DNA of 64,000 nt. Source: Maea johnstoni (lineage: Eukaryota > Annelida > Polychaeta > Spionida > Magelonidae). The translations under genes were made by a program, and so were the position numbers. Below, piece by piece: positions 47,718 to 58,502 of the stretch. Every line of letters begins with the position of its first letter. Position 1 is the first letter of the stretch. The notes beneath the pieces were generated by a model, which saw nothing but the letters and a program-made list of their open reading frames with translations, did no database searches and was not told the origin of the DNA. Where the stretch lies: positions 49,788,939 to 49,852,938 of the forward strand of contig OZ012685.1 of the NCBI GenBank assembly GCA_963942565.1, written 5' to 3'.

Positions 47718-49150
47718 ACCTCAGTCTAAAAAGAAGAGGGTGATGCTGAGGGCGAAGCACCTCAGTCTTAAAAGAAGAGGGTGATACTGCGGGCGAAGCA
47801 CGTCAGTCTAAAAAGAGTTGGATGATGCTGCGGGTGAAGCACCTCAGTCGAAAAAGAAGTGGTTGATGCTGCGGGCAAAGCACCTCAGTCTAAAAAGAAG
47901 AGGGAGATGCTATGGGCAAAGCACCTCAGTCTCAAAAGAGGAGGGAGATGCTGCGGTTGAAGCACCTCAGTGTAAAAAGAAGAGGATGATGCTGTGGGCG
48001 AAGCACCTCACTCTAAAAAGAAGAGGGTGATGCTGCGGTTGAAGCACCTCAGTCTCAAAAGAGGAGGGAGATGCTGAGAGTGAAGCCCCTCAGTCTAGAA
48101 AGAAGAGGGTGATGCTGAGGGTGAAGCACCTCAGTCTAAAAAGAAGAGGGTGATGCTGCGGGCGAAGCATCTCAGTCTAAAAAGAGGAGGGAGATGCTGA
48201 GGGTGAAGCACCTCGGTTTAAAAAGAAGAGGGTGATGCTAAGGGCGAAGCACCTCAGTTTAAAAAAAGGAGGGAGATGCTGCGGGTGAAGCACCTCAGTC
48301 TAAAAAGTGGAGAGGATGCTGTGGGTGAAGCACCTCAGTCTAAAAAGAGGAGGGTGATGCTGAGGGTGAAGCACCTCAGTCTAAAAAGAAGAGGGTGATG
48401 CTGAGGGTGAAGCACCTCAGTCTAAAAAGAGGAGGGTGATGCTGAGGGTGAAGCACCTCAGTCTAAAAAGAAGAGGGTGATGCTGAGGGTGAAGCACCTC
48501 AGTCTAAAAAGAGGAGGGTGATGCTGAGGGTGAAGCACCTCAGTCTAAAAAGAGGAGGGTGATGCTGTGGGTGAAGCACCTCAGTCTAAAAAGAGAAGGA
48601 TGATGCTGAGGGTGAAGCACCTCAGTCTAAAAAGAGGAGGGTGATGCTGAGGGTGACGCACCTCAGTCTAAAAAGAGGAGGGAGATGCTGCGGGTGAAGC
48701 ACCTCAGTCTAAAAAGAAAGGGGTGATGCTGTGGGTGAAGCACCTCAGTCTAAAAAGAGGAGGAGGATGCTGAGGGTGAAGCACCTCAGTCTAAAAAGAA
48801 GAGGGTGATGCTATGGGTGAAGCACCTCAGTCTAAAAAGAGGAGGGTGATGCTGTGGGCGAAGCACCTCAGTCTAAAAAGAAGAGGGTGATGCTGCGGGT
48901 GAAGCACCTCAGTCTCAAAAGAAGAGGTTGATGCTGCGGGTGAAGCACCTCAGTCTAAAAAGATGAGGGTGATGCTGCGGGTGAAGCATCTCAGTCTAAA
49001 AAGAGGAGGATGATGCTGCGGGTGAAGCACCTCAGTCTAAAAAGTGGAGGGTAATGCTGCGGGCAAAGCACCTCAGTCTAAAAAGAAGAGGAGATGCTGC
49101 GGGCAAAGCACCTCAGTCTCAAAAGAGGAGGGAGATGCTCCGGGCGAAGC
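47718..49150 (+). repeat. 1,433-bp tandem duplication, first copy
   Basis: It holds AAGAGTTGGATGATG (47,813), M1 (~48,006), M3 (~48,716) and the TAATGCTGCGG monomers. It repeats at 49,151-50,624 with an offset of 1,433 bp, then 1,474 bp after one extra 41-bp monomer in the second copy. The shared change GCTGCGGTTGAAGC (47,953 and 49,386) ties the two together. Confidence 0.8.
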
Positions 49151-50624
49151 ACCTCAGTCTAAAAAGAAGAGGGTGATGCTGAGGGCGAAGCACCTCAGTC
49201 TTAAAAGAAGAGGGTGATACTGCGGGCGAAGCACGTCAGTCTAAAAAGAGTTGGATGATGCTGCGGGTGAAGCACCTCAGTCGAAAAAGAAGTGGTTGAT
49301 GCTGCGGGCAAAGCACCTCAGTCTAAAAAGAAGAGGGAGATGCTATGGGCAAAGCACCTCAGTCTCAAAAGAGGAGGGAGATGCTGCGGTTGAAGCACCT
49401 CAGTGTAAAAAGAAGAGGATGATGCTGTGGGCGAAGCACCTCACTCTAAAAAGAAGAGGGTGATGCTGCGGTTGAAGCACCTCAGTCTCAAAAGAGGAGG
49501 GAGATGCTGAGAGTGAAGCCCCTCAGTCTAGAAAGAAGAGGGTGATGCTGAGGGTGAAGCACCTCAGTCTAAAAAGAAGAGGGTGATGCTGAGGGCAAAG
49601 CACCTCAGTCTAAAAAGAAGAGGGTGATGCTGCGGGCGAAGCATCTCAGTCTAAAAAGAGGAGGGAGATGCTGAGGGTGAAGCACCTCGGTTTAAAAAGA
49701 AGAGGGTGATGCTAAGGGCGAAGCACCTCAGTTTAAAAAAAGGAGGGAGATGCTGCGGGTGAAGCACCTCAGTCTAAAAAGTGGAGAGGATGCTGTGGGT
49801 GAAGCACCTCAGTCTAAAAAGAGGAGGGTGATGCTGAGGGTGAAGCACCTCAGTCTAAAAAGAAGAGGGTGATGCTGAGGGTGAAGCACCTCAGTCTAAA
49901 AAGAGGAGGGTGATGCTGAGGGTGAAGCACCTCAGTCTAAAAAGAAGAGGGTGATGCTGAGGGTGAAGCACCTCAGTCTAAAAAGAGGAGGGTGATGCTG
50001 AGGGTGAAGCACCTCAGTCGAAAAAGAGGAGGGTGATGCTGTGGGTGAAGCACCTCAGTCTAAAAAGAGAAGGATGATGCTGAGGGTGAAGCACCTCAGT
50101 CTAAAAAGAGGAGGGTGATGCTGAGGGTGACGCACCTCAGTCTAAAAAGAGGAGGGAGATGCTGCGGGTGAAGCACCTCAGTCTAAAAAGAAAGGGGTGA
50201 TGCTGTGGGTGAAGCACCTCAGTCTAAAAAGAGGAGGAGGATGCTGAGGGTGAAGCACCTCAGTCTAAAAAGAAGAGGGTGATGCTATGGGTGAAGCACC
50301 TCAGTCTAAAAAGAGGAGGGTGATGCTGTGGGCGAAGCACCTCAGTCTAAAAAGAAGAGGGTGATGCTGCGGGTGAAGCACCTCAGTCTCAAAAGAAGAG
50401 GTTGATGCTGCGGGTGAAGCACCTCAGTCTAAAAAGATGAGGGTGATGCTGCGGGTGAAGCATCTCAGTCTAAAAAGAGGAGGGTGATGCTGCGGGTGAA
50501 GCACCTCAGTCTAAAAAGTGGAGGGTAATGCTGCGGGCAAAGCACCTCAGTCTAAAAAGAAGAGGAGATGCTGCGGGCGAAGCACCTCAGTCTCAAAAGA
50601 GGAGGGAGATGCTCCGGGCGAAGC
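49151..50624 (+). repeat. 1,433-bp tandem duplication, second copy
   Basis: This is the repeat of 47,718-49,150 with one extra monomer (GAGGGCAAAGC near 49,581). It has the private change CAGTCGAAAAAGAGG (near 50,017) and shares GCTCCGGGCG (50,611) with its partner (49,137). From about 49,656 it is also the first copy of the 1,269-bp duplication. Confidence 0.8.
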
Positions 50625-50924
50625 ACCTCAGTCTAAAAAGAAGAGGGTGATGCTAAGTGCGAAGCACCTCAGTCTAAAAAGAAGAGGGTGATGCTAAGTG
50701 CGAAGCACCTCAGTCTAAAAAGAAGAGGGTGATGCTGAGGGTGAAACACCTCAGTCTAAAAAGAGGAGGATGATGCTTAGGTTGAAGCACCTCAGTCTTA
50801 AAAGAGGAGGGTGATGCTGCGGGTGTTGCACCTCAGTCTAAAAAGAGGGGGCTGACGCTGCGGGTGAAGCACCTCAGTCTAAAAAGAGAAGGGTGATGCT
50901 GCTGGTGAAGCACCTCAGTCTTAA
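49656..50924 (+). repeat. 1,269-bp tandem duplication, first copy
   Basis: It recurs immediately as 50,925-52,193. Unusual variants are shared at the exact offset, including CAGTCGAAAAAGAGG (50,017 and 51,286), GCTCCGGGCG, GGGTGTTGCACC (50,821 and 52,090) and GCTGCTGGTG. I saw no difference between the copies in the lines I aligned. M3 is at ~50,190. Confidence 0.87.
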
Positions 50925-52193
50925 AAGAGGAGGGAGATGCTGAGGGTGAAGCACCTCGGTTTAAAAAGAAGAGGGTGATGCTAAGGGCGAAGCACCTCAG
51001 TTTAAAAAAAGGAGGGAGATGCTGCGGGTGAAGCACCTCAGTCTAAAAAGTGGAGAGGATGCTGTGGGTGAAGCACCTCAGTCTAAAAAGAGGAGGGTGA
51101 TGCTGAGGGTGAAGCACCTCAGTCTAAAAAGAAGAGGGTGATGCTGAGGGTGAAGCACCTCAGTCTAAAAAGAGGAGGGTGATGCTGAGGGTGAAGCACC
51201 TCAGTCTAAAAAGAAGAGGGTGATGCTGAGGGTGAAGCACCTCAGTCTAAAAAGAGGAGGGTGATGCTGAGGGTGAAGCACCTCAGTCGAAAAAGAGGAG
51301 GGTGATGCTGTGGGTGAAGCACCTCAGTCTAAAAAGAGAAGGATGATGCTGAGGGTGAAGCACCTCAGTCTAAAAAGAGGAGGGTGATGCTGAGGGTGAC
51401 GCACCTCAGTCTAAAAAGAGGAGGGAGATGCTGCGGGTGAAGCACCTCAGTCTAAAAAGAAAGGGGTGATGCTGTGGGTGAAGCACCTCAGTCTAAAAAG
51501 AGGAGGAGGATGCTGAGGGTGAAGCACCTCAGTCTAAAAAGAAGAGGGTGATGCTATGGGTGAAGCACCTCAGTCTAAAAAGAGGAGGGTGATGCTGTGG
51601 GCGAAGCACCTCAGTCTAAAAAGAAGAGGGTGATGCTGCGGGTGAAGCACCTCAGTCTCAAAAGAAGAGGTTGATGCTGCGGGTGAAGCACCTCAGTCTA
51701 AAAAGATGAGGGTGATGCTGCGGGTGAAGCATCTCAGTCTAAAAAGAGGAGGGTGATGCTGCGGGTGAAGCACCTCAGTCTAAAAAGTGGAGGGTAATGC
51801 TGCGGGCAAAGCACCTCAGTCTAAAAAGAAGAGGAGATGCTGCGGGCGAAGCACCTCAGTCTCAAAAGAGGAGGGAGATGCTCCGGGCGAAGCACCTCAG
51901 TCTAAAAAGAAGAGGGTGATGCTAAGTGCGAAGCACCTCAGTCTAAAAAGAAGAGGGTGATGCTAAGTGCGAAGCACCTCAGTCTAAAAAGAAGAGGGTG
52001 ATGCTGAGGGTGAAACACCTCAGTCTAAAAAGAGGAGGATGATGCTTAGGTTGAAGCACCTCAGTCTTAAAAGAGGAGGGTGATGCTGCGGGTGTTGCAC
52101 CTCAGTCTAAAAAGAGGGGGCTGACGCTGCGGGTGAAGCACCTCAGTCTAAAAAGAGAAGGGTGATGCTGCTGGTGAAGCACCTCAGTCTTAA
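50925..52193 (+). repeat. 1,269-bp tandem duplication, second copy
   Basis: Apparently identical repeat of 49,656-50,924 in the lines compared, with M3 at ~51,459. It then passes into an M2B segment (52244) that the first copy lacks. Near-identity means a very recent event, or an assembly artefact that long reads would settle. Confidence 0.87.
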
Positions 52194-54301
52194 AAGAAGA
52201 GGGTGATGCTGCGGGCGAAGCACCTCAGTCTAAAAAGAAGAGGGTGATCCCCTCAGTCTAAAAAGAAGAGGGAGATGCTATATCCAAAGCACCTCAGTCT
52301 CAAAAGAGGAGGGAGATGCTGCGGGCTAAGCACCTCAGTCTAAAAAGAAGAGAGTGATGCTGCGGGTGAAGCTTCTCAATCTAAAAAGAAGAGGGTGATG
52401 CTACGTACGAAGCACCTCAGTCTAAAAAGAAGAGGGAGATGCTAAGGGCAAAGCACCTCAGTTTAAAAAGAGGAGGGAGATGCTGCGGGTGAAGCACCTC
52501 AGTCTAAAAAGTGGAGGGTGATGCTGAGGGTGACGCACCTCAGTCTAAAAAGAAGAGGGTGATGCTGAGGGTGAAGCACCTCAGTCTAAAAAGAGAGGGG
52601 CGATGCTGAGGGTGAAGCACCTCAGTCTCAAATCAGGAGGGTGATGCTGCGGATGAAGCACCTCAGTCTAAAAAGAGGAGGGTGATGCTGAGGTTGAAGC
52701 ACCTCAGTCTAAAAAGAAGAGGGTGATGCTGAGGGTTAAGCACCTCAGTCTAAAAAGAGGAGGGTGATGCTGCGGGTGAAGCACCTCAGTCTAAAAAGAA
52801 GTGGGTGATGCTGCGGGCGAAGCACCTCAGTCTAAAAAGAAGAGAGAGATGCTATGGGCAAAGCACCTCAGTCTCAAAAGAGGAGGTTGATGCTGTGGGC
52901 GAAGCACCTCAGTCTAAAAAGAAGAGGGTAATGCTGCAGGTGAAGCACCTAAGTCTCAAAAGAGGAGGGAGATGCTAAGCGTGAAGCACCTCAGTCTAGA
53001 AAGAAGAGGGTGATGCAGAGGGTGAAGCACCTCAGTCTAGAAAGAGGAGGGTGATGCTGAGGGTGAAGCACCTCAATCTAAAAAGAGGAGGGTGATGCTG
53101 CGAGTGAAGCACCTCAGTCTAAAAAGAGGAGGGTGATGCTGTGAGCGAAGCACCTCAGTCTAAAAAGAAGAGGCTGATGCTGAGGGTGAAGCACCTCAGT
53201 CTAAGAAGAAGAGGGTGATGCTGAGGGTGAAGCACCTTAGTCTAAAAAGAGGTGGGTGATGCTGCGGGTGAAGCACCTCAGTCTAAAAAGAGGAGGGTGA
53301 TACTGCGGGTGAAGAACCTCAGTCTAAAAAGAAGAGGGAGATGCTATGGGCAAAGCACCTCAGTCTCAAAAGAGGAGGGTGATGCTGCGGGTGAAGCACC
53401 TCAGCCTAAAAAGAAGAGGGTGATGCTGAGGGTGAAGAACCTCAGTCTGAAAATAAGAGAGTGATGCTGAGGATGAAGCACCTCAGTCTAAAAAGAGGAG
53501 GGTGATGCTGCGGGTGAAGCACCTCAGTCTAAAAAGAGGATGGTGATGCTGCGGGTGAAGCACCTCAGTCTAAAAAGAAGAGGGAGATGCTATGGGCAAA
53601 GCACCTCAGTCTCAAAAGAGGAGGGAGATGCTGCGGGTGAAGCACCTCAGTCTAAAAAGAAGAGGGTGATGCTGAGGGTGAAGAACCTCAGTCTAAAAAG
53701 AAGAGGATGATGCTGCGGGCGAAGCACCTCAGTCTAAAAAGAGTTGGATGATGCTGCGGGTGAAGCACCTCAGTCTAAAAAGAAGAGGGTGATGCTGAGG
53801 GCGAAGCACCTCACTCTTAAAAGAAGAGGGTGATACTGCGGGCGAAGCACGTCAGTCTAAAAAGAGTTGGATGATGCTGCGGGCAAAGCACCTCAGTCTA
53901 AAAAGAAGAGGGAGATGCTATGGGCAAAGCACCTCAGTCTCAAAAGAGGAGGGAGATGCTGCGGGTAAAGCACCTCAGTGTAAAAAGAAGAGGGTGATGC
54001 TGAGGGTGAAGCACCTCACTCTAAAAAGAAGAGGGTGATGCTGCGGTTGAAGCACCTCAGTCTCAAAAGAGGAGGGAGATGCTGAGGGTGAAGCCCCTCA
54101 GTCTAGAAAGAAGAGGGTGATGCTGAGGGTGAAGCACCTCAGTCTAAAAAGAAGAGGGTGATGCTGAGGGCAAAGCACCTCAGTCTAAAAAGAAGTGGGT
54201 GATGCTGCGGGCGAAACACCTCAGTCTAAAAAGAGTTGGATGATGCTGAGGGTGAGGCACCTCAGTCTTAAAAGAAGGGGGTGATGCTGAGGGTGAAGCA
54301 T
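52194..54301 (+). repeat. M2B-M5-N-M1 segment
   Basis: Order is M2B (52244), GCTACGTACGAAGC, GTGACGCACC, M5 (52629, CAAATCAGGAGG type), N (GCAGAGGG at 53014), AAGAGTTGGATGATG (near 53,731 and 53,859) and an altered M1 (~54,017). M2B to M5 is 385 bp and M5 to N is 385 bp. The stretch 52,465-53,923 recurs at 62,542-64,000. Confidence 0.78.
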
Positions 54302-55762
54302 CTCAGTCTAAAAAGAGGGGGGAGATGCTGAGGGTGAAGCACCTCGGTTTAAAAAGAAGAGGGTGATGCTAAGGGCTAAGCAACTTAGTTTAAAAAAAGG
54401 AGGGAGAAGCTGCGGGTGAAGCACCGCAGTCTAAAAAGTGGAGAGGATGCTGTGGGTGAAGCACCTCAGTCTAAAAAGAGGAGGGTGGTGCTATGGGTGA
54501 AGCACCTCAGTCTAAAAAGAGGAGGGTGATGCTGTGGGTGAAGCACCTCAGTCTAAAAAGAGGATGATGATGCTGAGGGTGAAGCACCTCAGTCTAAAAA
54601 GAGGAGGGTGATGCTGAGGGTGAAGCACCTCAGTCTAAAAAGAGGAGGGAGATGCTGCGGGTGAAGCACCTCAGTCTAAAAAGAAAGGGGTGATGCTGTG
54701 GGTGAAGCACCTCAGTCTAAAAAGAGGAGAAGGATGCTGAGGGTGAAGCACCTCAGTCTAAAAAGAAGAGGTTGATGGTATGGGTGGAGCACCTCAGTCT
54801 AAAAAGCGGAGGGTGATGCTGTGGGCGAAGCACCTAAGTCTAAAAAGAAGAGGGTGATGCTGCGGGTGAAGCACCTCAGTCTCAAAAGAAGAAGTTGATG
54901 CTACGGGTGAAGCACCTCAGTCTAAAAAGATGAGGGTGATGCTGCGGGTGAAGCATCTCAGACTAAAAAGAGGAGGGTGATGCTGCGGGTGAAGCACCTC
55001 AGTCTAAAAAGTGGAGGGTAATGCTGCGGGCAAAGCACCTCAGTCTAAAAAGAAGAGGAGATGCTGCGGGCGAAGCACCTCAGTCTCAAAAGAGGAGGGA
55101 GATGCTGCGGGCGAAGCACCTCAGTCTAAAAAGAAGAGTGTGATGCTAAGTGCGAAGAACCTCAGTCTAAAAAGAAGAGGGTGATGCTGAGGGTGAAGCA
55201 CCTCATTCTAAAAAGAAAAGGGTGATGCTGAGGGTTAAGCACCTCAGTCTAAAAAGAGGAGGATGATGCTTAGGGTGAAGCACCTCAGTCTAAAAAGAAG
55301 AGGGTGATGCTGAGGGTGAAGCTCCTCAGTCTAAAACGAGGAGGGTGATGCTGCGGGTGAAGCACCTCAGTCTGAAAAGAGGGGGCTGAGGCTGCGGGTG
55401 AAGCACCTCAGTCTAAAAAGAGAAGGGTGATGCTGCGGTTGAAGCACCTCAGTCTTAATAGAAGAGGGTGATGCTGCGGGCGAAGCACCTCAGTCTAAAA
55501 AGAAGAGGGTGATCCCCTCAGTCTAAAAAGAAGAGGGAGATGCTATAGGCAAAGCACCTCAGTCTCAAGAGAGGAGGGAGATGCTGCGGGCTAAGCACCT
55601 CAGTCTAAAAAGAAGAGAGTGATGCTGCGGGTGAAGCACCTCAGTCTAAAAAGAAGAGGGTGATGCTACGTACGAAGCACCTCAGTCTAAAAAGAAGAGG
55701 GAGATGCTAAGGGCAAAGCACCTCAGTTTAAAAAGAGGAGGGAGATGCTGCGGGTGAAGCAC
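54302..55762 (+). repeat. 1,461-bp tandem duplication, first copy
   Basis: It starts at an AAAGAGGGGGGAGATG monomer and includes GCTAAGGGCTAAGCAAC (54,369), GAAGCACCGCAG, M3 (~54,682) and M2 (55509). All recur 1,461 bp later (M2 at 56,970). M2 lies in both copies, so each period contains one 28-bp monomer, which helps explain why 1,461 is not a multiple of 41. Confidence 0.83.
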
Positions 55763-58502
55763 CTCAGTCTAAAAAGAGGGGGGAGATGCTGAGGGTGAAG
55801 CACCTCGGTTTAAAAAGAAGAGGGTGATGCTAAGGGCTAAGCAACTCAGTTTAAAAAAAGGAGGGAGAAGCTGCGGGTGAAGCACCGCAGTCTAAAAAGT
55901 GGAGAGGATGCTGTGGGTGAAGCACCTCAGTCTAAAAAGAGGACGGTGGTGCTATGGGTGAAGCACCTCAGTCTAAAAAGAGGAGGGTGATGCTGTGGGT
56001 GAAGCACCTCAGTCTAAAAAGAGGATGATGATGCTGAGGGTGAAGCACCTCAGTCTAAAAAGAGGAGGGTGATGCTGAGGGTGAAGCACCTCAGTCTAAA
56101 AAGAGGAGGGAGATGCTGCGGGTGAAGCACCTCAGTCTAAAAAGAAAGGGGTGATGCTGTGGGTGAAGCACCTCAGTCTAAAAAGAGGAGAAGGATGCTG
56201 AGGGTGAAGCACCTCAGTCTAAAAAGAAGAGGTTGATGCTATGGGTGGAGCACCTCAGTCTAAAAAGCGGAGGGTGATGCTGTGGGCGAAGCACCTAAGT
56301 CTAAAAAGAAGAGGGTGATGCTGCGGGTGAAGCACCTCAGTCTCAAAAGAAGAAGTTGATGCTACGGGTGAAGCACCTCAGTCTAAAAAGATGAGGGTGA
56401 TGCTGCGGGTGAAGCATCTCAGACTAAAAAGAGGAGGGTGATGCTGCGGGTGAAGCACCTCAGTCTAAAAAGTGGAGGGTAATGCTGCGGGCAAAGCACC
56501 TCAGTCTAAAAAGAAGAGGAGATGCTGCGGGCAAAGCACCTCAGTCTCAAAAGAGGAGGGAGATGCTGCGGGCGAAGCACCTCAGTCTAAAAAGAAGAGT
56601 GTGATGCTAAGTGCGAAGAACCTCAGTCTAAAAAGAAGAGGGTGATGCTGAGGGTGAAGCACCTCATTCTAAAAAGAAGAGGGTGATGCTGAGGGTTAAG
56701 CACCTCAGTCTAAAAAGAGGAGGATGATGCTTAGGGTGAAGCACCTCAGTCTAAAAAGAAGAGGGTGATGCTGAGGGTGAAGCTCCTCAGTCTAAAACGA
56801 GGAGGGTGATGCTGCGGGTGAAGCACCTCAGTCTGAAAAGAGGGGGCTGAGGCTGCGGGTGAAGCACCTCAGTCTAAAAAGAGAAGGGTGATGCTGCGGT
56901 TGAAGCACCTCAGTCTTAATAGAAGAGGGTGATGCTGCGGGCGAAGCACCTCAGTCTAAAAAGAAGAGGGTGATCCCCTCAGTCTAAAAAGAAGAGGGAG
57001 ATGCTATAGGCAAAGCACCTCAGTCTCAAGAGAGGAGGGAGATGCTGCGGGCTAAGCACCTCAGTCTAAAAAGAAGAGAGTGATGCTGCGGGTGAAGCAC
57101 CTCAGTCTAAAAAGAAGAGGGTGATGCTACGTACGAAGCACCTCAGTCTAAAAAGAAGAGGGAGATGCTAAGGGCAAAGCACCTCAGTTTAAAAAGAGGA
57201 GGGAGATGCTGCGGGTGAAGCACCTCAGTCTAAAAAGTGGAGGGTGATGCTGAGGGTGACGCACCTCAGTCTAAAAAGAAGAGGGTAATGCTGAGGGTGA
57301 AGCACCTCAGTCTAAAAAGAGAAGGGCGATCCTGAGGGTGAAGCACCTCAGTCTCAAATCAGGAGGGTGATGCTGCGGATGAAGCACGTCAGTCTAAAAA
57401 GAGGAGGGTGATGCTGAGGGTGAAGCACCTCAGTCTAAAAAGAAGAGGGTGATGCTGAGGGTTAAGCACCTCAGTCTAAAAAGAGGAGGGTGATGCTGCG
57501 GGTGAAGCACCTCAGTCTAAAAAGAAGTGGATGATGCTGCGGGCGAAGCACCTCAGTCTAAAAAGAAGAGAGAGATGCTATGGGCAAAGCACCTCAGTCT
57601 CAAAAGAGGAGGGTGATGCTGTGGGCGAAGCACCTCAGTCTAAAAAGAAGAGGGTGATGCTGCAGGTGAAGCACCTAAGTCTCAAAAGAGGATGGAGATG
57701 CTAAGCGTGAAGCACCTCAGTCTAGAAAGAAGAGGGTGATGCAGAGGGTGAAGCACCTCAATCTAAAAAGAGGAGGGTGATGCTGCGGGTGAAGCACCTC
57801 AGTCTAAAAAGAGGAGGGTGATGCTGTGAGAGAAGCACCTCAGTCTAAAAAGAAGAGGGTGATGCTGAGGGTGAAGCACCTCAGTCTAAAAAGAAGAGGG
57901 TGATGCTGAGGGTGAAGCACCTCAGTCTAAAAAGAAGTGGGTGATGCTGCGGGTGAAGCACCTCAGTCTAAAAAGAAGTGGGTGATGCTGCGGGCGAAGC
58001 ACCTCAGTCTAAAAAGAAGAGAGAGATGCTATGGGCAAAGCACCTCAGTCTCAAAAGAGGAGGGTGATGCTGTGGGCGAAGCACCTCAGTCTAAAAAGAA
58101 GAGGGTGATGCTGCAGGGGAAGCACCTAAGTCTCAAAAGAGGAGGGAGATGCTGCGGATGAAGCACCTCAGTCTAAAAAGAGGAGGGTGATGCTGAGGGT
58201 GAAGCACCTCAGTCTAAAAAGAAGAGGGTGATGCTGAGGGTTAAGCACCTCAGTCTAAAAAGAGGAGGGTGATGCTGCGGGTGAAGCACCTCAGTCTAAA
58301 AAGAAGTGGATGATGCTGCGGGCGAAGCACCTCAGTCTAAAAAGAAGAGAGAGATGCTATGGGCAAGGTGAAGCACCTAAGTCTCAAAAGAGGAGGGAGA
58401 TGCTAAGCGTGAAGCACCTCAGTCTAGAAAGAAGAGGGTGATGCAGAGGGTAAAGCACCTCAGTCTAGAAAGAGGAGGGTGATGCTGAGGGTGAAGCACC
58501 TC
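54837..58502 (+). repeat. 3,666-bp tandem duplication, first copy
   Basis: This HOR unit of about 89 monomers contains M2 (55509), M3 (~56,144), M2 (56970), M5 (57355) and N (57741 and 58443). It abuts its copy at 58,503. M2 to M5 is 385 bp and M5 to N 386 bp. Its start lies inside the first 1,461-bp copy, so the 1,461-bp duplication came first and was then copied as part of this larger one. Confidence 0.88.
55763..57223 (+). repeat. 1,461-bp tandem duplication, second copy
   Basis: Repeat of 54,302-55,762. Differences noticed: CAACTTAG in the first copy against CAACTCAG here, GGACGGTGG here (C at 55,944) against GGAGGGTGG, and GAAAAGGG (first) against GAAGAGGG. It is followed by M5 (57355) and N (57741). 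Confidence 0.83.
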
